From: Macrotrachela quadricornifera
Taxonomy: Eukaryota; Rotifera; Eurotatoria; Philodinida; Philodinidae
Assembly: GCA_022393335.1 (NCBI GenBank)
Contig: JAJEKB010000592.1
Coordinates: forward strand, 296,053-360,052
Reading direction: 5' to 3'
DNA length: 64,000 bases
Shown: piece after piece, positions 51,415 through 63,860 of the stretch
Position numbering within the stretch: the stretch's first letter is position 1
Layout: every line of letters begins with the position of its first letter
Notes under the pieces: generated by a model
What the model was told of the DNA's origin: nothing
What the model saw: the letters and a program-made list of their open reading frames with translations, nothing else
Database searches by the model: none
Translations under genes and position numbers: made by a program

Positions 51415-51910
51415 ATTGTATGGCTCAATGGTCTTAGCGATAGGTAAGTAATACATTGTGCATATGTTCGAATCTAATCTTCATCCTTACATATTTCTAT
51501 TTAGACTAGCCTGGATTCGTCCACTTCATAAGAATACAATTCGTCCTATGTCCCGTCCCAGACGTCCTTACTTTTCAATTTTAAATCATTTTCAGACGGA
51601 CATCCCTGTTTCCCGTCCTGACTAATCTTTGTCTCAACAGTCCTCGTCTAGGATTAATCTGGATATTTGACAATAACGTTCTGTATCAACCGACTTTAGA
51701 CCAGTTCTGGACGAGTCTTTCTCAAAAAAAGACTAGACTAGACACTTATAATGTCGTCCGTCAAGCACGTGATTTAGACGGAGCTTCATAGGGGCCAAAA
51801 CTTCTGGACTAGTCATGTTATAGTTGAATTTGAGACAAAGACTAGGCATGGCGGGTTGACATGACTAGAAAAAAAACTAGTGATTTACTCAGTCTTTTGC
51901 TTACTTGGGT
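51415..51910 (+). mobile_element. SINE-like element with tRNA-like head, longer copy
   Basis: The head at 51421-51475 has an A-box-like TGGCTCAATGG and a B-box-like TGTTCGAATCT at tRNA spacing, but no foldable cloverleaf. The body starts TTTAGACTAGCCTGGA, carries repeated GACTAG motifs and ends GCTTACTTGGG at 51899-51909, nearly the end of the minus-strand copy at 49623. The length difference comes from extra internal repeats. It is followed directly by the 34-base tandem repeat. Confidence 0.55.
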
Positions 51911-51922
51911 TTTAGGGAAGTC

Positions 51923-52093
51923 TTCAAGGATCCATGAACACGTCCATATAATAGCCCTTGAGGATCCATTGGTACCTTCATAGTATAGGCTATGAACTCC
52001 CATGAATACTCCCATGGTATAGGCTTTCAGGATTCGTGGATATCCCTATATAGAAGCCCTTGAGGATTCTTGAGTACTTTCATAAGATAGCCT
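51923..52093. repeat. 34-base tandem repeat, five units
   Basis: Five head-to-tail units: 51923-51957 (35 bases), 51958-51991, 51992-52025, 52026-52059 and 52060-52093 (34 bases each). Each begins like TTGAGGATCC and ends like TATAGGCT or AGAAGCCC. Pairwise similarity is roughly 60-75%, so the array is old. It abuts the 3' end of the SINE-like element. Confidence 0.8.
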
Positions 52094-52164
52094 GATGACC
52101 TCTAACCTGAATTTCGATTGACTAAAGAATTGATCAATCGGAGGACACAGATGTGACACTCGAC

Positions 52165-52220
52165 ATCATTCATGTAGATTAGGAATGATTAGGAGTGATT
52201 AGTGGTTGATTAGAGTGATT
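52165..52220. repeat. GTGATTAGG-type minisatellite, second array
   Basis: About five imperfect units of GTGATTAG(G/T) and relatives, the same family as 48930-49000. Confidence 0.5.
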
Positions 52221-52771
52221 CTCGGATCCCTGATCAGCTGTTTCCCTCTTGCTACGAATACACAAACGAAAAAATACTCTTATATCTCAGTAAGAAGTTT
52301 GAATGTAATTCGAAAGGTACAAATCCTTCCCCAGAACCTTGAGATGGATGATAATTAGACAAAAATTTTTATTTTCGAACTTGATGGAGTCTCTGGAGGC
52401 CCAGTTTTTATGAGAGAAATTTTTGTGTCTGATCTTTTACTGATCATTTTATCATAAATATGGCCCAGACTCTAAAGTCTATCCGAAAATTTTAAAATTT
52501 TTATCACTTATAGTTAGCGAGATATTCAGTATTTACTGCTTAATTAATTAATTATAATTAGATAGCTTCTGAAAGCGCGAACATTTTTACATATGTCTAT
52601 GCCAAAAACATTTATTCAGAAGAAACATCCTTGTAAAACATTAAACTCAAATGAAAGAGGAGTATGTCCTATTTTGCCCATATATATAATATACATATAG
52701 GCGATGCAACGTATACGTTTGAAAGGCTAGGACCTCACTTGATTTTGAAACGTTTCGTTGCCTCTGATAGC

Positions 52772-53290
52772 ATATATGTCAGCGTCCAAGCTAAGATTAC
52801 ATCCAATATCGGATTGGCCTTGGGAAATCTAGGCTCCGAGAATGAACACGTCCAATGCCGAATCGGATGACAAGTTTTCAGAAAAATCTCGATTATTTGC
52901 TAGATTGTATACTGTTTTCGAATTTTTGTCAGAAAACTACGTGGAAGCGATGAGGATGAGAATGAAAGAACTACTGATGAAGGAGTGAAGTTCAAATTTA
53001 AACATTTATGGATGATTTTTCATAAAAGTTAGTCTTTTGCAAATACTTATCCTTAATTCATTGAATATCACTCTCATTTCTCTGTGAACGATTGTTTCAT
53101 CCTCATCCTCATCGCTTCGACACAGTTTTCTGACAAGAATTCGAAAACAGTATATATCTAGGGAATAATCGAGATTTTTCTAAAAACTTGTCGTCCGATC
53201 CAACGTTGGGCACGTTCATTCTCGAAGCCCAGATTCGCTTAGCCCAATTCGAGATCGTACGTAATCTCAGTCTGGACCCTGACATATATA
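52772..53290. mobile_element. Second foldback element with about 200-bp diverged arms
   Basis: The left arm 52772-52970 (starting ATATATGTCAGCGTCC) is matched on the opposite strand by the right arm 53092-53290 at roughly 80% identity, with long shared blocks such as AGAAAAATCTCGATTATT and ACTGTTTTCGAATT. The spacer is about 120 bases. The arms are unrelated to the 50948-51275 element. A 68-codon frame at 52664-52870 crosses the left boundary and shows no domain. It could be a foldback transposon or two inverted copies of one repeat. Confidence 0.8.
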
Positions 53291-56200
53291 CATATGTTAT
53301 ATTAGCTTGAGCGCGTAATGCGTAACTTTACGATAGAGAGTTTGAAATCATCATTTCTAAAACTCACTGTCGCCATCTTGTAGAGCATGCTTTACAGTGT
53401 AGCGAAACGCATTTTGTTCCATTGATAACTGCGTTTAATCGTATTTGATAAGTTATGATACAGATGGCACTAGCAGATATAGAAAAATTCTTTATTTCGA
53501 CCACTAGTCAACTTAACCCATATATCAAAATAGTTTGATATATATACAAAGTTAATTAAGACTATGATAATAGATGGATCTTTTGGCATAACAGTTGATT
53601 TAGTATGTGTTATACTATCATGCAACGAACTTAACTAAAACTATCCTCCTTTTAACATCATTGCACAATGAAAAATGATTATTATTTTTTTCCCATCTGC
53701 TAATCTCAATTTATTTTTACAAAAGATATATACCTAAAGCTAGTTCTTTATCGACTATCTGATACATATATACTTATTCAAAAAAGGTTCCATTGTATAA
53801 TAATTCTAGGTAACACGATAATATGTTTTTTCCTTTTTTCTGCGTTTTTCATATTTGTAAAAAGAAAAAAGTTTTCAAACAGTGATTTATTCATAGGTCC
53901 ACGAAAAATAAAATCGATCCTGTTTCATTTTTTTATGCTTACAAATTTTCAACAAAGCGAAGAGAAAGAAGTATAACGGAAAAGAAGTGAGGATGATGAT
54001 GAGATGTAAAAAGAGTAAAGAAACTGAAGGATGTAGAGGAACTATAAGGACTCAAGAAGGTAACAGGAATAAAGGGATTGGCGTACGTAAAGAAAAGTAA
54101 ACTAGGATAAATTTAAGTTTTCATAGATCCTTCGATTTATTATTCAAAAATCATTGTAAACTATGAGTAATGAATTTGTTTACTAATTACTAACAAACTA
54201 CCATTAGAACATAGCTTATTGGTTTAAGTTGATGGTGTACAATAAGCGCTGCATTGCGTTCACATATTTGTTTAAAAATTTGTTTTATTTGCCAATACTC
54301 ATCTACTATGTCTTGATTACTCCTGTAGACACGTAAGTCCTAATGCTTTTACATTGCTTCTTGTAAAAAATCAGCATTACATAACTATTGGAAAGTTAAC
54401 AATTGCTAAGTAATGAAAACATCTACTAGCATGCCAGTGTTACATCACATGCACAAAATAATTCAAAAGCATAATATAAAGAGAATTCAGTGTGTTTCTT
54501 GGATAACTGAAAACAGCCGTTAAAAAATTATAATCTTGATATTGTCAGCAATCATAGATGAGGTGGCATTAGTAATAATGCAATTAATTAAGATTAAAAG
54601 GTATTACTCGTTAGCAGGCATAATGAAAACGTCTGGCTAGTGTGCAAAAAACTAATTTATCTTCCAAAGTTGGAAAATAGCTCAAAATAAGGGCACATAT
54701 GGAGTAACTTTTTTAATGCCTACGTATAGGCCACACTTCACTCTATTCCGTAATGAGCTTGAATTTGAACAAATCGTTCTTCAGGAGCTGAGAGAGCGAA
54801 TACACAAATCTGCCATACATTATTCACCGCATGTTACGTACCCATTGTTTGACATATTCATAAATCTATTTTTTTTGCTTATGTTTTTTGTAGTAAGGTG
54901 AACATTAAATATCGCATGTAAAACCTTTGGCTGCCAGTCATGAGTTGAAAACATTACCGTCCCTTTTCACAGTTATACATGTAGCAAAAGGAAACATACA
55001 AAAAGAATTATTACAAAACTCATCATTGTGTAATGTTAGTTAAACTGATCTTTCTTTAAAATAAGATGCCTGTTCGAAAAGTTTTCTTTCTATTAGATAC
55101 CTCAAACTGTCGGCTACAAAACTTCTATAGAAAATTTCGTTTAATAGAGTATACATTCACAGGAAAATAGACAACAAACGCGACGTCTTTAACATTTTAT
55201 CCTTTTCTTGTCATCGCATTACGTCATCTATTTTTGTTCTAAATTTCAAGTGGCTCATCCAAACGAGCTCCTACTTTCAAAGATTTTGGAAAATACAGAG
55301 GCACATCTTGTAACGAAGGAACAAATCTTCTGGGCAATCTAATTGCTGAAAAAACTTAAAAAACTGTAGCCAAAACGTCGTCGTGTTACTCTCGCTCAAG
55401 CCGATATATTTAGGTATATATATAAGCTAATTGCAACTCCACTGTACCATTCGGTGAAAAAAAATGAACGAAGAAAAACTTTCGACTTTAACAATGGTGA
55501 TTAGTATATTCTATAGTACTACATGAAATGTGATTATGAGTAAACTTTTCCGATTGTCACTATTAAATTGCGTAAGATACGATAGCTTTTAAAAAAATAC
55601 TGTTGAAAAATTTAAAGTACAGTTTCTTTGATAGTAAACATCTCAGTTGAATTTTTCAATAGTCTTTTAGGTTTTTGAGATGGACCTGTTTGTAATAATG
55701 ATCGATGTTTGATCTAGACTTCGTGACTAAAACAACACGATTTGGTCTAAACTATACTTAGTTTTTCCACCTATACAGCGATAAAATTTGTAAATGCCCC
55801 GTTAATTAGAGACTATCTATTATTAGTGACATTTTCTATAAATTTATTAACCTGTGAGACATAAGTCAGGATTAATTTACATGACTGTTGATAGGTCCTT
55901 AAATATAGAAGTCAAGTAATATATTATGTATCTATTTTGGCATTAGTTATAACGAAAGACAAACTTTTTGATCCTGACATTTTATCCAATTGTTGACCAT
56001 AATGAGTGATTAAATTGATCAAAGTTTCATCGCAATCTGCCATAGTATAGGAGTATAATATCCCAAGCAAAACGAAAAATCTCATGTGACAGCCAAATTT
56101 TCAAATTTCACTTCATTCTTTTCTTCAGCAAGAAGTACCACAATTTTCTCATCGTCTTTGACAATTTCAATTACAACCAACTGTTTTTCATTTTACATCA

Positions 56201-58364
56201 ACAAAGAACTAGTGAGTTTAATATCCGAGAAGTGTAGACTGTACATTATAAATACCGCCAACTATTAAAATTTAAATGACAAGTAACAAGTTGGCTTTGC
56301 AACTTTTTGTCTATAAGACGGCAACAGAAATCGAATTATTGAGCCTTGTACAGCCAATATTTCAGAATTTATTCAAGATAATCGTGTAAATTTTTGTGTA
56401 ATAGTGAGGACTTCTCGGTAGAATGTATGATAGAAAAATCATAAAGATTGGTTGAGTACAACTCGAGATATTGAAATTTTACGTTCAAGAATACAGTGAT
56501 ACAGTAAACTTGCAATTAGTTCATATATATACGGCAAGAGAAAGAAAAATTCATGCGTGGTTATAGAAGACACAACCAGATTAAATAGAAATTTTAAATT
56601 ATTTTGTAATTCATTTTTGTTATGCACTCAAATTAGTTTATTCATTTATAATAAATTTCCTTTTTCTTTTTTTAAACATCTCATGCATTTGATTTTTGAC
56701 GATAATTGAAAAAGACAAATTATGATTTTATATAAAATGAAACAACGAACAAATATGTAACTATAATATCGATTTAGTTTTTTTATTCATATAGTTCTCT
56801 ATATATTGTTCTGATCAAATGATATCATATCTTATTTGATCGGTAAATGAATTTGAATAAAGAGTTCGTTTTCCTTTTTTACTTTTATATTGAATAAATA
56901 GAAACTCATTTGTTATATTTGACTAAGAAGTTAAAAAGCAATGCATTCTATATATGATTGACTTAAAATTTTCGATAGATGTTTGAATAGTTTATGAAGT
57001 TCTTTTTTTCTTTTTCTTGTTTTAATCTATTGAGTATGTTGCTTACAAGATGAAAATTGAAGTCTACATTTGACATATTCTAATGTAAAAGAAATAACCA
57101 TAAAAACTTAGAATAATTAGTAAGTACGGTTGAAAATATTTTAAATATAGATCCTGATAATATCAGAGTTACATATATATATAATTTTGTTCTTCCTGAA
57201 TTCTTCTGCTTATTAACAAAATTGACACAAAAGGAAGAAACCAGTTGCATCTAACATATGCTTTTGGCATTATTGTATTTTTTTTAGTTCTTTTCTTCAT
57301 AAATTTATATGTCATTAGTAGAAGTGGCACCCTTAAAAAAAACTTTCAACGACCATTTTAAATTAAGATTGTTGAAATGAAAAAAGAAAGAATAGAAAGA
57401 AAGAAGAAAAAAATTGTAGTTTATAGCTCAACTATCAACATTTTGAAAGAGACATAAACGTTACATGACACCAAAATTTTGCCTATTCTCTTGATGGTTC
57501 TCATTTTTTTTTTACTGTTTTTTTCTCTTTGTTCATACGTAAAGCAAACGGCAAAGAAAAAGGAACTCATTAAAATTCAATTGACTCAACCACAAACAAT
57601 AGAGAATTCTGTGCATTGATTATGTAGGTGAGAAAAAAAAGGAGAAAATCGATACATGATTCTATTCGAAGCACTCTATTTTTTTATGTTCTTTTGTTTA
57701 TTCGGTAATAAAATACGAATTTTTTTTCTTTTACTTAACAATAAAAGCAGGTAAATCTTCTCTCTGCATTTTCATATACATTCTATAAATCCCATTCGAT
57801 TTAAATGACATAAATACTTTCTCGCGAATATGAAACTGTAAATATGTAATAGAGAAAGGCAACCAATTCATGAAAGAATGTTGCCTACATCAGTTGATTT
57901 GTTCTGTTTTTTTTTTAACATTCGCGATGTCATGTAATAGAAAATAATAGAATGGATGAAGAGAAAAAAAAAATTAAATATTGTTTCGTCTTCGACCTCG
58001 AGGAGAACTTCATGTCATGAAGAAAAACAACAGCAGCTGCTCTTACAATCGATTTTTAAAAAAAAAGGATATACATAAAATGAAAAATTACAAGTATCAA
58101 ATCATCTGTTTTTTGTTCTTATCAAGTGCCTAAAACTAGTAAATATTATATGTCTTTATTCATTTATAGATCGACCTAATATATAATAGATTTTATTATC
58201 ATATATAAATATAAGTTATGTTGATTTCTTAAAAAAATGAAACCATTTATATTGAAGTAATACTAATATATGTTTTGTTTTATTATTTTAGATTAATTTG
58301 TGATTTGAATAGAGAAAAATTTTTTTTTTAATTTAAATCATATGAAAATAAAAATTTATTTATA
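53291..58364. other. Long gene-poor stretch
   Basis: No exon chain was found on either strand. The sequence drifts back to AT-rich. A GC-richer patch with short open frames around 54700-55480 (for example 54716-54901) has no recognisable family and no splice continuation. From about 57000 on, A/T runs dominate. The last few hundred bases should hold the promoter of the hexosaminidase gene. Confidence 0.5.
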
Positions 58365-61306
58365 ATGTTTCCAATTCGTCGATTAAATATTTGTATATCA
58401 AGAGCATCTTTACCAATTGTTCTTCTTTTAACAACTTGTTTTATTATATTTGCTCTAACAAAATACTTCTTTACAGCTGATAATCAGCAATATATACCAA
58501 TCGACTATCATAAATTTATCAAACATGATAAACATCATCATCATCATCATCAAGAATCTCATCATGCTAATCGACGAGTATAACATATAAAATAAATAAA
58601 ATTTTTATAGAAATTTGCTTTTATAGGATTTACTTAATAATAATGTTGAACCAATTGAACGTGTTTCATCATTAGAAAAACGTCATTTACTTCAAGAAAA
58701 TAATTCTTTAACATCAAAATCAATTAAAATAGCTAACAAACCTCTATCCCTTTATGTACATTTTGATTTAAAAGGTGCGGCACCAAAGTTATCTTATTTT
58801 GAACAACTTTTTCCATTATTACATAAATGGGGTGCTCATGGAATATGTATAGAATATGAAGATATGTTTCCATTTGATGGAATTGTTAGTAATATTAAAC
58901 ATAAACAAGCTTATACAAAAGATGATATTAAAAAAATTAATCAATTAGCACAAGATAATCATTTAGATGTTATGCCTTTATTACAAACTTATGGTAAGTT
59001 ATTTTATTAATATATAACAACTGATAAACATATATTATTAATTAAACTTTGATAAAAAAAAAATATTTTACATATTAAAATTAAAGGAAATATTATTTTA
59101 TTAAATATTCATATACAATTCTTGGAAAATCATATAAAAGATACATTCTGTTTTTTTTTTGTGTGTGAATGTAGTTGAAAAATTAAATGATAAGAGAAGA
59201 AGATAAAAATTACGCAATAGTTTTCTTACTTAAAATCTAATATTCATGATAAATGTGAACTCCGGCAAATCTCAATAACTAATATAAAATTAAAAACAAA
59301 TTTTTCTTGAAGCAAAAAATATTTTGTAGACTGCTAAGAGTTATATTTTACTTAACAATCATTAAAAAGAGTCTTTTCATGTTCTATATAAAGACATTTC
59401 TTAGTATTTTTGCTGTCAAACACATTTATGTTCGTGACGATTGATCACTAGTAAATCACTTCTTAAGTTTAATTCTGAAAATCACAGTTTACTAGGATTT
59501 AATCTAAGAAAAGAACAATTCTATTCAGGATTACATGTGTAAAATTGTCTATAAATCGTCCTCATCTCTAATACGACTCCATAGCTATCTGCAAGCTTGA
59601 CTAGAGCTATATTACTTATCATATATGATAGAAACCCTAGACTCTCTCCCAAATTCAACAAATATACTCAAAATTAACATTGAAACCTTACATGTTTATA
59701 ATAAAATATAAAACATAATAGAAATATTTTCATTACAAATAAGAAGACTAGAATAACATTATTTAACATAATTTGAAAACTTATTCTGTGTTAAACTACT
59801 TGAAAGATCAAACAGTCAAATAAAAGATTACATCAAATTTTATTATAAGATTAATACGATATGTAAAGAGAGAAAATGAACAGTAATTGTTGAGATTTTT
59901 ATCTTGTTTCTTTCTTTTTGTAATAGGTCATTTGGAATTTTTATTAAAAATAAAAGAATTTAGTGATTTACGTGAAAATCCAAAATATCCTCAAGTAATA
60001 ACACCATGTATAAATCGAACATATTCTGTACTATTTGCTATGATTGATCAATATTTAAATTTACATCCAGATATACGTTTATTTCATATTGGTCATGATG
60101 AAGTTTATTATTTTTTAACAAATTCTGCATGTGAAGAATTTAAACGTTTAACTGGTATTCAAAATCAATATACATTATTTGCCTATCATCTTGGTATAAT
60201 TGCTAATTATATACATAATAAAAATCCAAATATATCATTATTTGTTTGGCATGATGTTTTACAAAATTTAAATGTTGAAATGTTACAAAAATATAATTTA
60301 ATGAATATAATTAATCCAGTTTTATGGTCATATAGAGAAGATATGACTGTTGAAGGGTTTGTTATTGGTGCACAATCAACACTTTTTGGACAATTTAAAA
60401 GTTTATGGGGAGCATCAGCATATAAAGGTGCAACACATGAAGTTGCAACTATAAGTGATGTTAAACATTATTATGAAAGTATACTAAAAAGAAAAAAAAA
60501 AAGAAATTAATTTTACAGTATAAAATTTTATTTTAGATCAAGTTTCATGGATTCATCAATTAAATGCATATATTCCAGGAAAATGGAAAAATTTTGATGG
60601 AATTATTTTATGTGGTTGGTCACGTTATGATCATTTTCTTTCGTTATGTGAATTATTACCTTATTCAATTCCATCAATGCTTTTTTCATTAGCTGCTTGG
60701 AATGAACCATTTAAAAGTTTACCTCGAACAGATATATTTTTAAATAAACAATTACAAGAATATGTTGAAAAAGAATTACAGTGTTCATCACGTATTCATT
60801 TAACTATTCAAGAGCATTTCAATAAACCAGTACCAAAGTAAATTCTTTTTTTTGTTATTAATTTAATTAAAAAGAAAAGAAATATTTCTTTTTCTAATTT
60901 TAGATGTAAATTTCCAGGTGCAGGTGTCTATGAATCAATGATTTATATACCTTATCTATGGAATCAAGTTGATCAAGCTGAATCATTTGTTAATAAATAT
61001 GTTACTGATCTTCATGTTAAATTTAATTATATTCATATAAAACGTGGTGAAGAATGTTTAGAAAAATTAACACCAGTTATAAGTTTATTAAAAAATTTTA
61101 TACAAACATTTATAAAATCAATGGATGAAGTTTTTCCACCACAAGTTGCTATTGAATGGTTAGAAACATATTTTATGAAACGTTATCGTTTAGTTAATGA
61201 ACGATATGAATTTATTCAACGTGCTCTTAATGAACAAAAATCTTGGATACCTAGACCGATACCTGATATTGAAAAACTTGATATTAATAAGAATAATAAA
61301 AGATAA
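58365..61306 (+). CDS. HEXD: Hexosaminidase D (GH20), type II membrane form
   Basis: Five exons, 58365-58577, 58627-58993, 59927-60478, 60537-60837 and 60904-61306, join to 611 residues. An N-terminal membrane anchor (LPIVLLLTTCFIIFALTKYFF, residues about 17-37) is followed by a His-rich stalk (DKHHHHHH) and then a GH20 barrel from about residue 120 (LYVHFDLKGAAPK). The catalytic pair is Asp251-Glu252 in FHIGHDEV. Other landmarks are GICIEYEDMFPF, LQTYGHLEF, VWHDVL, LWGASAYKGA and ILCGWSRYDH. HEXD enzymes remove N-acetylgalactosamine-type residues at neutral pH. Vertebrate HEXD is soluble and cytoplasmic/nuclear; a single-pass anchor suggests a Golgi or cell-surface form here. The intron 58994-59926 is long and empty. 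The donor at 60478 was chosen because phase 1 is needed to enter exon 4. Confidence 0.92.
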
Positions 61307-61595
61307 TTATTATAGAAATATAAAACAAGTTGTGATAATAACCCGGTGAATTTTTATTTATTATTTCATGTTTTTTTTCTTTTTCTTTTGGTGTTAAATA
61401 TTTAGGTAGACTTGCTTTTTAGTAAGAGAAATTTTAATAATACTTGTTTTTCTTTCCAAAATATGTTAAATAAAAATAATTAAAAGCGATTATTTTAATT
61501 AAATATCTATATAATACTTACAATGAATATTTAAAAAAAAATTTCTATTTTTATTTTTAATATTAAATAATACAATAATAAATATATATTGAATG
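61307..61595. other. Convergent 3' ends of HEXD and GPCR
   Basis: A 289-base AT-rich gap between two convergent stops with AATAAA-type sites on both strands; no other feature. Confidence 0.5.
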
Positions 61596-62631
61596 TTAAT
61601 GACGAGTTTCATGAGGAACAACTGTTCTTGCTCTTCGACAACTTGTGACTTTTTTTATATTTCTTTTCCATTGAATCAATTCTCGTTTGACTATAGGTGT
61701 AAAACTAAATAGATATATAAGACAAAATAAAGTTGTAATTGTTACAATTAAATAATAAATATAATATTGGTAATCTGGTAGTGTATTCATACATTGAAAA
61801 ATTACATTTGGTAAAGAACCTAAGGTAAGTATAATTAAAAGTAAAATAATACGTTTCATTATACGTAATTCGTGTCTGTTAGATAATGATATTCCTATAT
61901 CAACAGCAGATCGTCGTAATTGTCGAACAAATAAGAGTATTTTTAAATAAATGCTCGTAGTTATAATAATTGGTAATAAAACTCCAATCAATAATGTATA
62001 TACAGTTAGAGAAGTACTTAAATTTTGTGATATAACACATAAATAACTAATTGAATCATATTGTAATTGAGGATATAAGTAAATAAAATAGATTGGATAT
62101 AGAAAAGCTATAAGCCATTGAATAATACAAAGAATTAATCGAAATTGATATATTTGAAGTCGAACATTATGTAAAAATATTGTAACAAGAAGATGATGAA
62201 TTGAATGAACCGTAAGTGAATAAATAGCAGCAGTAGATGCAGTATTATTAATATATGTACGAAAGAAGCATACTTTGTCTTCTATACATTGATTAGAACG
62301 ATTATTACATTGCCTAGAAATAGATATGAAATATAAAAATTGCGATCCAATTTATAATTCAAAAACGAAGAATTTTATAGAAAATTTTCAATTGTTAAAT
62401 AGATAAAACTTACAATATATGAACTGATATTAAAAGTATCGTAATTGCATAGAATGTCATTGAAAAGACTGTATTCATAACGAGACAATTCGATATTGAA
62501 TGATAAGCTCGATTATTTAATATAATTAATATAAAAATTAAGCCAAGTACTATTTCACATATAGCCATGATAATAGTAAATATATTTACAATAGAAATCC
62601 ATGGCATATACATTGTTGTTTTATTTGACAT
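61596..62631 (-). CDS. Rhodopsin-like seven-transmembrane receptor (orphan GPCR)
   Basis: Two exons, 62631-62414 and 62313-61596, join to 311 residues. Seven hydrophobic segments are visible: about 14-38, 48-73, a third around residues 92-115 after a Cys-bearing loop (NRSNQCIEDKVCFFRTYI), then about 130-150, 172-200, 220-245 and 252-272. N-linked sites occur at the N-terminus (MSNKTTM). The tail is basic (KRNIKKVTSCRRARTV). DRY is replaced by a different sequence at the end of helix 3 (LHNVRLQIYQ region), and NPxxY by a Phe-rich version (LFSFTPIVKREL). Such short, divergent receptors occur in large families in rotifers and other small invertebrates; the ligand is not predictable. Confidence 0.8.
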
Positions 62632-63539
62632 TATTTTTCTTCACTTAAGTTTTATTTCAATTGAGTATGCACTAGAAAATAATAACAAATATATGTTTTA
62701 TGTTATAGTACATCGAGTTAAGAATGCTTAATAATCAATTACCTTGATTTTAACATATACAGTAGAATATAAAAGTAAAAAATTAGATCAGAAAAGAAAA
62801 TGTGTTACAAATGCATAGATTTACGTCAGCTTTGAGAAATAAGAGACAAGTTAACGGAAAGAATTATGAAACTAAAAAAAACGATGGAAATGAAATTGAA
62901 ACGATAATTTTTTTAATAAGAAATGAAAAACTAAATGATCAAATAATACAATTGAATAAAACGGCTCAAAATACATTATAGATAAAAAAAATTGCGTTCC
63001 TGTAATATGAAAACTATTCCTTATGATAAAATATATAATGTTTCAAAATTATCTAATTGATTACATATTTTATATGAATAAAATTTAGATACCTTGTTAT
63101 AGAAATCTACGAAAGTTAAATGATTATCTTTTTAAATAACGATTCATATATACTCAATCAATGTAAAAAGACAGACAATATCCTTAGCTTGTTTTGGTAT
63201 ATTATGTATTTTATTTTAGTGATAAATTTTAGAAGAATATAAATAAATACAACATAAAAATAAAATTTTATAAAATATTGATATTAAAATAGAATAAAGC
63301 AGCCATTGGTATATTAATGAATCTGATCACTATCAAGTTCTTACATGTGCAAGTAACGTATTTATTTGAGAAGATATACGAATGTTCATTTTATTTCTCT
63401 ATTCGATTAGCCATAGCTTAACTTATACTCATATAACAAATACGATATGAATGAAAAGGTGGTAGTTGCATACTTTGAAAGATTGTTTCTGGTATTTAAA
63501 CCAAATACAAATATACCTAAATGAAATAATATAGGTTTA
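62632..63539. other. Intergenic region upstream of the GPCR
   Basis: AT-rich, no supported exon. The minus-strand frame starting 63661 reaches 63407 but only its upstream end (above about 63540) resembles the GPCR gene. Confidence 0.5.
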
Positions 63540-63860
63540 TCTATTACAAGTTCACATCGATGAACATATAAAAATAAGTTTATATAAGTATCTACTTTTG
63601 AGGATGTAACTGAATAAAATAGATAGAATATAGAAATGCTAGAAATCATTGAATAGTACAAAGAATTAATCGAAGTTGATGCATTTTAGAAGAAATATTG
63701 TTTGTATATGTGACAATAAGAAATCGATGAATAGATTGTACCATTAATGAATAAATTAAACCTGTATTAGCTACATCATTAATATAATAACGAAAGAAAC
63801 ATGCTCCATTTCTATACAATATTCTGGATGATTGTCATATTGCCGAGAAATAAACAAAGT
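63540..63860 (-). pseudogene. Decayed duplicate of the neighbouring GPCR gene
   Basis: The minus strand here aligns with 62040-62320, the first third of the GPCR second exon and its acceptor. Shared blocks include AATACAAAGAATTAATCGA-like sequence (63656-63674 against 62124-62143), GTACGAAAGAA-like sequence and the final TTGCCGAGAAATA against TTGCCTAGAAATA at the acceptor. Stops and length changes break the frame. The first exon copy, if any, would lie between 63860 and the window end and is not evident. Confidence 0.72.

Noticed and set aside
51421..51475. Possible functional tRNA gene
   Set aside because: A- and B-box-like sequences are present, but no acceptor, D, anticodon and T stems can be paired, so it is treated as a SINE-type head.
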